Below, piece by piece: positions 8,944 to 16,558 of a stretch of 16,558 bases of DNA. A program made the translations under genes and the position numbers. The notes under the pieces were generated by a model. That model was not told the origin of the DNA, did no database searches, and worked only from the letters and a program-made list of their open reading frames with translations. Position 1 is the first letter of the stretch. Each line of letters starts with the position of its first letter. This stretch comes from Terana coerulea (taxonomy: Eukaryota > Basidiomycota > Agaricomycetes > Polyporales > Phanerochaetaceae): positions 1 to 16,558 of the forward strand of contig JAKOGH010000336.1 of the NCBI GenBank assembly GCA_024811115.1. Reading direction: 5' to 3'.

Positions 8944-9225
8944 TCACCCCGTGGAAGATTGTCGTCTCGAATCCCCTCGCAAATGTGGTGGATCCTGGTG
9001 GGCATGATCCTTGTTTCGTATGTCCCCATTCAGTCTGTTCTTGATGCCCTTTGTATGCTGCAGAAAGTCTATTTCTTCCGGGCTATACTCATGCCTTTCA
9101 CACATAGCCTCTGGTACTCCGCCCTCCCATCTCCTCGCCCTCTCTATGTACAGCACTTTCTTACACCACGCCAGTCTCAAGCTTCGCGCAATCCTCAACT
9201 CAGTACTCAACTCTACCCCTTCCAC
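8944..9225 (-). CDS. Hypothetical open frame, 93 codons
   Basis: The frame reads MEGVELSTELRIARSLRLAW and further on EYSPEEIDFLQHTKGIKNRL. This is charged and amphipathic and less biased than the surrounding noncoding translations. I recognise no family, no signal peptide and no membrane segment. The same DNA is open on the plus strand with a hydrophobic frame (MWWILVGMILVSYV), so one of the two must be chance. Treat as unproven. Confidence 0.15.
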   Translation of the reverse strand: MEGVELSTELRIARSLRLAWCKKVLYIERARRWEGGVPEAMCERHEYSPEEIDFLQHTKGIKNRLNGDIRNKDHAHQDPPHLRGDSRRQSSTG

Positions 9226-9663
9226 TCCCTCTCCTATTCACGCTCGCATCACCAGTGCACAACCCCCATCACACGCATCAGCCCAACGGGCCCTCGCATC
9301 AACGCAGGGTCTAGCCATACAAGGCTAGCGCGGCCCAAGCATCCGGTAATAGATCGCACCGCCCCGCATTGAAGCAGAATGAAATTGGCGGCTGATAAGG
9401 CACTGCGAGGGTCGCTCCCGCCCGGATAACGACACGCACGGAGGCGCGCGACAGGGGCCGCAGGGCACTCGCGCAGGGTGCGTCCGTCGAGGTCCGTCGC
9501 CACCTGCACCGCTACGGCACGCTAGAACGCCCTACGGTGTCTCAGGTGCGCCACCCGTGCGCACTCGCAGGCGCGGAGGCCCTCGTCGTCAGCAACTCGG
9601 GCAAGCCCAGTGCAGCGGTGTGGTTCCGCTGATTCTCAACGCTGCGGAACAGCACAGTACGAA

Positions 9664-9726
9664 GTGAGTCCTAAACACATCCACCACCTCGCCTTTCTCA
9701 CGACCGCCGCACTCGACGTCCCACAG
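9664..9726 (+). other. Intron-like segment (63 nt) outside any gene model
   Basis: It has a GTGAGT donor, a CTCAC-like branch site and a CCCACAG acceptor, with the length of the proven introns in this window. Splicing it joins two open stretches in one frame (LILNAAEQHST to NQRSVYRTW). No homology was recognised in either, so the host gene is unknown. Confidence 0.3.
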
Positions 9727-10136
9727 CCAGAGGTCTGTATACCGCACTTGGTGTGCAGCACACCAGGCTCGCGCGCACGAAGACGCCGCTTGGCCGCAGG
9801 GCCTCCGACGCCCGCCGCCTCGGGTCGCATCAGCCCTGTGGCGCAATTCACCCGTCGAGCTGCGCGCCGAAGCATCCCTGCCCTTCGCATCCTCTGCCGC
9901 CCTGTGTTCTGCCGCCTTCTGTTTGCCTTCTGTCGGCGGTTTCCGAGGGCTTCGACGTCGGCTTCGGCTTCTCCTGTGCTTCTCTGGCAATGTGCGGTTG
10001 CATCGTATGACGGCGGGCGAGGCCATGGAGGGCATCAGCGACACTCATCACACGGATCGAGAAAATGGAAATTGCGGTTATGTCGGTCGGGCACAACGAC
10101 GATCTGCAGGCCCAGACACTCTGGAACTGGCTGGAA

Positions 10137-10156
10137 ATGGATATCTGTATATCCAT
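10137..10156. repeat. Short perfect hairpin
   Basis: atggatat is followed by a four-base loop (ctgt) and its exact reverse complement, atatccat. It is likely minor and is recorded because it lies in a stretch with no assigned gene. Confidence 0.5.
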
Positions 10157-11228
10157 CCTCACCTGGACGACAGAGAAGAACGAGCGGGTGTGCACGAAGA
10201 GGGTCCAGGCCTAGGCAGTCCTGTGCGACGTGAGTGTAACTTGCTCGCTTTCGGATGTATTCACATGCTCGTCCCTGGATTGCTAGATGTCTCGGTGTGG
10301 GCGCATGTGCGCCGCGCTTCGTGTACGTATCCGCCAGGCGTTCCTCATATGAGGAAGCAGAACGTGCTATTTTGTTGCTTGGGCGATCATATCAGGTGTG
10401 TACGATTTCTGTTCCACGGCTGTCGTGTTGTGCTTCCTAGGATATATGCTGCTACCAGCAATTCTTCGGCTACCGGATTCCTGAACCTCTCAGGCGCACC
10501 AGCTGCAACGGGCATCCACAGTAACCTCCGCTTATTTCGCCCGGCTTGGCTTCCACGCAAGAGAACAGGTGTTCTGCGAAATTTGATGAGGTCATCAATG
10601 TTTTCAGAGCACCTGTGTTCTTGGCTGGCTACTTTGGGGCATCTCGTCTGTCCGCTGGCATGCCTTTTGTGTGCTTATGCCACGGAAAGCAGGTCGCTGT
10701 TGGCGGTGTTAATAACGTATGTTTCCAAGTCTTACTCTTTGAGCTCAAGTGGATGCAATGGGTTGTTTCTCTTCATTCAGCCATTCTGTCTTTCACAACT
10801 GGCTTGCGTTGTCTTTACCAGCCAGTTCACACGACAATGGTTTTGAGCACATGGACACAACGTAAAGTTTCGTTTACTCGCCTTCCCTTCGCTTCCGCTC
10901 ATTGCGCTCATGCACGTAGTCACACTGCTCAATTCCATGGCGCGGATACGCTGAAGACACATGTCTCCCGGACAAGTCTTCTCCAGAATATCAATGGGCA
11001 TAATTGCAAGGTTCGCTTCATCATCCTGCTCCAGCCTGCTCCTCGCCTCCGCCCCACCCGGCTGCCAGCGTTCATTCCGACCTGTCGCGCACCGCCGAAG
11101 GCGACCGGCCCTTCCGCCGCCCGAGTCCCCAGCGCAAGGCACGCCCCCTTCCCCGCTCGCCGCCCCGCCTCGAATTTCAAAGGCCGGTAAATTGCAAGGT
11201 TTCATGTATCGTCCGCGTCGCCTCCGCT

Positions 11229-11238
11229 GTATATATAC
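11229..11238. promoter_or_regulatory. TATA-like palindrome gtatatatac
   Basis: A ten-base self-complementary TATA motif that could serve either strand. On the plus strand a 54-codon frame starting MSGPLIVDVTCRG begins about 90 bases later (11328-11492). On the minus strand an ATG at 11205 opens a 142-codon frame. Neither product is recognised, so promoter activity is a guess. Confidence 0.25.
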
Positions 11239-11669
11239 AAATACGGGCTGACACGTTCCATTCCGGGCAGCTCATACAGCGTGGTTGCTATAATTAATTG
11301 GGCCATCCTGCACATGCACGAAGCCGCATGTCTGGTCCGTTGATCGTCGACGTGACGTGCAGAGGATTAGGCAACGCGCGTGACACACGTCCATGCACGG
11401 ACGCCACGAAGGCGAACGCACGTCACGCCGTCCTGAACTTTGCTGCAGCCTTGCGCTTCCCGGGACCTGCTCTGCAGAACCTGTCCGGGTGAACACTCCC
11501 GCGTGTCGAGTGGCGGCCTGGACGGTGCGTGCCCCGTGGGGTGTTGCGGTCACGGAGCCTGGAGGGTCATAGGCGCCGCTGCGGACCCGCGTGGCGCGCG
11601 GAAGCGGACGGGGCGGCACGGGCGCTCCGTGCATCCGACTGACGTGGTTGTCTTCTCCATGTTGTCTCC

Positions 11670-12266
11670 TTGCTCCTCCCCGTCATAATCGACGGGGCTT
11701 CTGCACAGGCTTCTCCCGCGTCGCGTCGTCCCGACCGGCGTAGTTGTGGCGCTGCAGTCCCTTCTTGGGACGTCGCGATGCGACGAAGCGTGGCGACGGC
11801 TCCGCCATGCAAGTGTGGAGCGGCGGGTGCGGGCACACTCCGCGGTTCTTGGATCTGCGACAGTTGCGTGGCGCGACATACGCTGCGCGAATGGGTTCGA
11901 CGCCATGACCTAATCTATCCTGGCTTGGCCCTTGGGAAGCACCGCGGCTCCGACTGCGTCCGCCCGTTCCGCTGTCGGCTTTCTCGCTCGATTTATTGCG
12001 GCCGCTGCGTCCAGGACGGGGTTCTTTCTTGCTACGCGGCTTTAGCCCCCGATCTATCCTCGCCGCAGAAGCAACAGAAAACACACATGTCATTTGTCGG
12101 CTGCAACCACGCACGCGGTCTTTCACTCGAGTACGTCGGGAAAATCTGCTTCTGGGAACGTGCGCTCCACCTTCATGCTGGCAGCCGCTCTTCTCCACGA
12201 GACCTACAGGCTACGACGCGAAGAGGGTGCTTGCTGCCTTTGCGCGTGGCGACAAGGGCCCCTTGA
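11670..12266 (+). CDS. Hypothetical Cys-rich open frame, 198 codons
   Basis: This frame contains spaced cysteine pairs: CKC at residues 47-49, CDSC at 63-66, a lone Cys at 96, then cysteines at 102, 110 and 113 (CGRC) and 121. The first four resemble a zinc-binding knuckle (CxC-x13-CxxC). I know of no family with the full pattern. A 171-codon frame covers the same DNA on the minus strand, and composition is GC-rich, so a chance open frame is likely. Confidence 0.2.
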   Translation: MLLPVIIDGASAQASPASRRPDRRSCGAAVPSWDVAMRRSVATAPPCKCGAAGAGTLRGSWICDSCVARHTLREWVRRHDLIYPGLALGKHRGSDCVRPFRCRLSRSIYCGRCVQDGVLSCYAALAPDLSSPQKQQKTHMSFVGCNHARGLSLEYVGKICFWERALHLHAGSRSSPRDLQATTRRGCLLPLRVATRAP

Positions 12267-12724
12267 CATCAGCTCCTCCGTCGCCCTCAACGTGCCGAGC
12301 GTGCGGGCACGATAGTGCCTGGGCGCGGCGTCGCGTGAGGCTGGGGCGGGCTCCCGCTCCACCGGCGTGTTCGGTACGTGCTTAGCCTGTGTTGCTTGGT
12401 GGGGCACTATGCTTACTGCCGTTTGCATAAGTCCGTGAAATCAGAGAATTTCGATGGGTTTGCTTGGCCCTGTTTGGCTCACCCCGTGACCAGCGCGGAG
12501 TACGCGTTTGCCTCCGCGTTTTCAGGTCGATTTAATCAATTAGCTACCTGCGTGCATTTTAATGTCTTACAGGAGTACTCTTCCATGTTTTTCACCACGC
12601 CATAACCTAGTTTATGAGGATTAGTCTCCTTTCGTGTAGACGCCCAAGCGCATGGACCCAGAGCCAAGTGAGCGCTTCTCGAAGTCAGCGTCTCCCGTCT
12701 AAGGGTGGATTTCTCGCAGCTATC

Positions 12725-12767
12725 GCACCTTCGTCCCCATATTGAGCCGGAGAGTATCCGAAGGTGC
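12725..12767. repeat. Inverted repeat, 9-bp arms
   Basis: gcaccttcg at 12725-12733 and cgaaggtgc at 12759-12767 are exact reverse complements separated by 25 bases. It lies just upstream of an intron-like segment. It may be a protein-binding site or an RNA hairpin, or chance. Confidence 0.45.
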
Positions 12768-12778
12768 TAATAATGTCG

Positions 12779-12822
12779 GTAAGATATTACTCCATTTTTT
12801 CTACTAATATTCATGCTCTCAG
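12779..12822 (+). other. Intron-like segment (44 nt) outside any gene model
   Basis: It begins GTAAGA, has a CTACTAAT branch site (12801-12808) after a T-rich stretch, and ends CTCTCAG. All three signals are near consensus. Splicing joins SRRVSEGANNV to AMAGRGICEGP in an open frame that ends with a Cys-rich tail (KFCDFTDLCKRQYQYALCC) at a TAG near 12950. The upstream exon boundary is not found. Confidence 0.4.
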
Positions 12823-12913
12823 CTATGGCTGGAAGAGGAATCTGCGAAGGGCCACGTGCTGCAGCCAAGCAGGGCCAAACAAACTCGGGGAAATTCTGCG
12901 ATTTCACGGACTT

Positions 12914-13528
12914 ATGCAAACGGCAGTATCAGTATGCCTTGTGTTGCTAGGATTTGGGGGTCTTGCTGGCTGCGAGGCACAAGTTGTTCACGCAATCGGC
13001 AAGGAGAGGAGGCGCGAGGAACGAGGGCCACAGCGAGGGCGTGCGCCGCTTGCGGGTTGTGGCGCACCAGGCGCGCCTTCCTCTTTCGCGGACGTTCTCC
13101 ACCTCCCATCACGCAACGCACGTCCCGCAAAGTCACTTCTTGATCAATCGCCAAACGGCCGTGCGCCGCCCCGCTTTCTCGTCCCGTTTCCGCGCGCTGC
13201 GGCCTCCGTTGATACTCTTGCCTTCCCATTGGTTCGCGATTACGACGCCCGCAGTCGCACCCTGTTTGACTGGTCCCGTTCGTTGGGCTTCTGCGCGATA
13301 GCGATCGCATCTCGTGCGCGCGCCGCCGCGTTCGCGACGCTAGAAGCCGGGCACGGCGGCGAGCGGGTGTCACACGACGGTCCCGCGGCGTCCACAAACT
13401 CCAACGGGCGTGCGTCATCTGCTCCCTGCCCGTCCTTCTCGCCGCGCGCACATTCCCGCGCGCATGAACGGCGGCTTCCCCGCCACAGGCTCGGATTGCA
13501 GGGGCGCGTCGCGCGGACGGGGTGGTGA
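12914..13528 (+). CDS. Hypothetical secreted-type open frame, 204 codons
   Basis: The frame starts MQTAVSVCLVLLGFGGLAGC, a good match to a eukaryotic signal peptide, with a likely cut after Cys-Glu-Ala near residue 22. The remainder is Arg-, Ala- and Ser-rich with no recognisable domain and few cysteines, which is typical of translated GC-rich noncoding DNA. A 235-codon frame overlaps on the minus strand. It also conflicts with the frame joined by the intron-like segment at 12779-12822. Confidence 0.18.
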   Translation: MQTAVSVCLVLLGFGGLAGCEAQVVHAIGKERRREERGPQRGRAPLAGCGAPGAPSSFADVLHLPSRNARPAKSLLDQSPNGRAPPRFLVPFPRAAASVDTLAFPLVRDYDARSRTLFDWSRSLGFCAIAIASRARAAAFATLEAGHGGERVSHDGPAASTNSNGRASSAPCPSFSPRAHSRAHERRLPRHRLGLQGRVARTGW

Positions 13529-16500
13529 CGTGGCCGCTTGGTGCGGTCGCTCGCCTCGCCGGCGCACCACCTGACTGTTCTCGACCAGACGGGGATGGGG
13601 TCTTCCCTGCTAGAAGCACGTCTGCGCGGCTTCTTCCGTCAGGGATGCATTGGTGGCGTGTTGTGGACGCGGTAGCCTCGAGGCGGAGGGAAGTCTAAGT
13701 TCTGCATCCTTCGGGTGAAAGATGGGAGGGTGCGTATGCTATGACGCGACCGGTTACACTGAGTGCTGAAGTACTTTCGCATCCAGCGGCACAGTCTGAA
13801 GGCCTTCTGACGACGCCGCTCAACAGCGCCAGCTCGGTCTCTTCCCAGCGCCATCGCGCTGCTTCTCAAGGCGTTCGCCTGCGTCGACGACGTCGGCTGT
13901 GATTTATAAGTGGCGGCCGCCAGGGACGTTTCTATCCCTCTGGTCACTTCGTGAGTCTCATTCGGCCGTTCTCCATTATGTGGGGACATGTGTTCAACAC
14001 TAAAGTTCAGATGATTGGATATTACTGCTGGCAACTGTGCGTGACCCTTGCGGAGCTTAAGATACACTGACAGGTACATAGACTTCAGCAGGTGCTCTCT
14101 CTTTATGATTATTTGACAAGGATTTCTTCTCTTGTCCAGAGCCTCGTTGCCTTCTCCCGAAGACGAACGTCCCTGCACCGTCGCAAACGAATACTGTCTA
14201 TATACTTTTGACGCAGCGGCCCAACATGCGTGCCTCCTTGCGTGAGTTCCGACATCCCCCGTCATCTCCTGTGATTCCGAAATGGCCCAGGGCCCAACGC
14301 ATAACGGCAGCCCCGTCTTCTGACCGCCGCACCGTGGCCGCACCATCTGACGATCCCATACAGCCCTGTCGCTCCGCTACGCTGTAATGCACAGCCACCC
14401 GCCTGGCAGATGACCTCCAAGACCGCCTGCGGACGACGCCTTGGACCCTGGGGTCTGCCGCCTGACTGAACCTGCTCCACTCCTATCACGCATGTGAACC
14501 TTTTCTGTGCTTCCATGCTAGTGTTCTGTCGCTTCCTGAGCTTATTGTGTTTCGCGTGCAGGATGCGACGTTGCCTCGGTGTCGCCGACGTGGTGACGTT
14601 TTCCCCCTGAGTTTGTATGTACAGGTCCGTGGCTCGCAAGCGTCTCGTACCCAACTGCAACGAAGCGATAATTCATAAGGCTGTCACATTGGGTGGTGCG
14701 TCTTCAATTCAGCTTCACTCGAATATTGTACCGGCTTCTTATGTAACAACGCTGTAGCTGGCACAGGGCCAACACGTCCTGATGCGCCGGTGGCTGTTCA
14801 TGAGCTGGGCGGCCTCCACCTCGATCCCGCGCATCGTAGGATCCTGCGGCATATATACCGGCGTGCTGCCCGCTGTAGCTTTCATGGGCGGCCAGGCGTC
14901 GTATTAACTCCACTACGCATTGCCAGAAGTATGCACTGCGCGCTGAGCGCGCCAGAATGTGTGTGCGCAGCTTGGTTCGGTCATGGCGCAGTGGAGCCCT
15001 CGCCGAAAGTGATGCGACATGTCTGAGAACTCTTCGGAGCGCGGAAGTCGGCGACGAGTAATTTGTTGCATCGGTGCGGAACGTCTACACATCATACTAC
15101 GTTTTCTGAAAAGGCAGTCAGATGCTCCGTCCGTCAAACTCCCAGCTCCTTCCGTAAAAAAAAAATGACCTCCTTTCAAATAATGAAGCCTACATGGGCA
15201 TAGATTCTGATAATCTAATTGACACTCCCCACTACCGGCATTTCTTATTTCGTATGAACTTGATCTTTCTATCCTAGAGCTCCTCTTTGCGACAGAGCCC
15301 AATAGAAGACTTCGTACCTCCGTCTGCGGCGTGCATTCGGCGCTCCGTGCGTTACAGGTGGTACTCCACCTTCACGGTTGGGTCACCACTGACAACGCAT
15401 GAATGTCAGTTCTGTGCCGACCGCCTGAGGTCCTGCTGGCTGCGCAGTTTTACATTCCACCACACTGCACCTGACGCGCCGGCGGCGGTAATTTCATAGG
15501 ACCGTGATGGTGTGTATGGGCAGAGAGGCAGGGCACGTCCTGGACGCCAGGCGCAATACATATACCTGTGACCGGACAGCTGGCCGAGGCTTCCATAGCC
15601 TCCTCACAGTGCGAACATCCATGTAAGGCTTCGACGCATCAACAGCTGGAAGAAGAACGATAGGATGGGAATTTACAGCCAACTGCTTTGAACGCGTTCC
15701 GCAGACGAGCGTATCATTTTTCGATGCGTGACCTGCGTCGGTGTCTGTTCACTGTGCACCGTGTGAGAGGAAGATGTGTTGCGGATAGGCGGTGAGTACC
15801 ATCGTTCCTTATTTGTCCTCCGTCGTTCCTAAACAGTACTGATAGCCTACACTACTAGACTTCTGAATGTTCACTCTCGTAATGCATACATTCCCTGGAC
15901 CCTGTATGTCGATCGATGTGACCTCACGAAGAAGACCCGGGATGTACACAGCTCCCGCAGCCTGGGAATATGCGTACCTCGTTCGCTTGTTGACGTATTT
16001 TAGGCATCGTCTGCGTGGGGATTTGCACGGTGGAAGTAAAAATGAAGGTGAAGGTGGCATGGACGGTCCCTGAAGCGTGAAGACCAGAAGTATGAAGGCG
16101 CCGCGCTCGGCCGATATATGCGTCCCGAAGAACGTTTGTATTAGCGAGTCAGGTACCTGGACGAAGCCCCAAATCCCACGTCCTTGATTTGTGTAGGAAT
16201 ACCATGTTCATGCTTTGCTAGCCTCGGTGCTTGAGTAGTAGGGCTCGACGCAGAAGCGCAGAACGATATGGAGCAGCCAAGTGCGAAGCGCCCTAGCCAG
16301 TGAGCTCTCGGGAATTCCGGGAGTCCCGACACAGAAGGTGGGCACGAACCTTCCTCCAAACCACCAGCAGCACATCGTTGTGTATTATTTGCGCATCTCG
16401 TACAATGTCGACCACGCGTAACGAATGTATTTTAGCTAACGGAGACTTAGAATGAGCGGAAGGTGAGCTCCCAAATCCATCCACCAAAGAGCGCAACTGG

Positions 16501-16558
16501 TACTTACTTAGTGGAATGCAGCACTATAATGACTGTTGGGTCAGACCTTTGGTCAAGT
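13529..16558. other. Three kilobases with no recognised gene
   Basis: Open frames are short and overlapping; the longest is a 235-codon minus-strand frame (13639-14346) without a domain I recognise. From about 14,000 the base composition is closer to even. There is a run of ten A at 15156-15165 and a few TATA-like strings (near 14200, 14850 and 16115). No tRNA, rRNA, transposase motif or terminal repeats were seen. Confidence 0.5.

Larger units (their letters stand above)
8621..11228. other. Region without a recognised gene
   Basis: Open frames occur on both strands, up to about 300 codons, but overlap one another and show no domain I recognise. Features of note inside are an intron-like segment (9664-9726), a minus-strand open frame with a protein-like sequence (8944-9225) and a short perfect hairpin (10137-10156). 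The reading frame around 10060-10215 (MEIAVMSVGHNDDLQAQTLW) looks protein-like but is not placed in any gene model. Confidence 0.4.

Noticed and set aside
8479..9372. 297-codon plus-strand open frame
   Set aside because: It crosses the trinucleotide palindrome, has a composition typical of translated noncoding DNA, overlaps open frames on the other strand and shows no domain.
9923..10846. 307-codon plus-strand open frame
   Set aside because: No recognisable family. The most protein-like stretch in this area is in a different frame, and internal splice signals are inconsistent with one exon.
11880..11935. tRNA-like B-box string gggttcgacgcc
   Set aside because: No matching A box or cloverleaf arms could be placed upstream.
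12912..13619. 235-codon minus-strand Arg-rich open frame
   Set aside because: Arg/Ala-rich low-complexity translation with no domain, typical of GC-rich noncoding sequence.
13639..14346. 235-codon minus-strand open frame
   Set aside because: No recognisable domain. Several other frames are open over parts of the same DNA, and there are no clear start-site or promoter signals.
15156..15165. Run of ten A as a possible retroposon tail
   Set aside because: No target-site duplication or reverse-transcribed gene body was seen next to it.

Overview
The window looks like nuclear DNA of a filamentous basidiomycete, probably an Agaricomycete. It is GC-rich. Its recognisable genes are split by introns of 53-77 nt with GTRNGY-type donors, CTGAC/CTCAC-like branch sites and YAG acceptors. 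The protein families (TPR repeats of about 44-50 residues, and a large Pps1-like dual-specificity phosphatase) are typical of that group. No bacterial operon, rRNA, tRNA, CRISPR array or intact transposon was found.

Layout. (1) 1-712, minus strand: upstream part of a tetratricopeptide-repeat protein gene that runs off the left edge. (2) 713-1673: intergenic, holding the promoter and 5' end of the TPR gene and the 3' UTR of the next gene. (3) 1674-7512, minus strand: one large gene for a Pps1-like dual-specificity protein phosphatase of about 1,420 residues. I rebuilt it from seven exons: 7512-6424, 6370-6248, 6185-6006, 4741-4350, 4272-2378, 2321-1997 and 1934-1674. All junctions agree in phase. 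The catalytic loop HCRVGVSRS is encoded near 2010-2035. Two things are odd. The third intron (4742-6005) is 1,264 nt, about twenty times its neighbours. The first exon reads as one protein only if three small frame breaks, all at simple runs (G5, C5 and (GC)6 on the plus strand), are bridged. (4) 7513-8620: upstream region of the phosphatase, with a CCAAT motif, an overlapping upstream ORF and a 28-bp perfect trinucleotide palindrome. (5) 8621-16558: about 8 kb in which I recognise no gene. It holds isolated intron-like signals, short inverted repeats, a TATA-like palindrome and a few open frames, which I list at low confidence.

The two recognisable genes are transcribed in the same direction. 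Nothing in the sequence links them functionally. The phosphatase is probably a regulator of signalling or the cell cycle, by analogy with yeast Pps1. The TPR protein is a scaffold-type protein of an expanded basidiomycete family. I did not find a convincing new multi-gene system. The best leads are an apparent catalytically dead second phosphatase module inside the Pps1-like protein, its giant intron, and the gene-poor right half.
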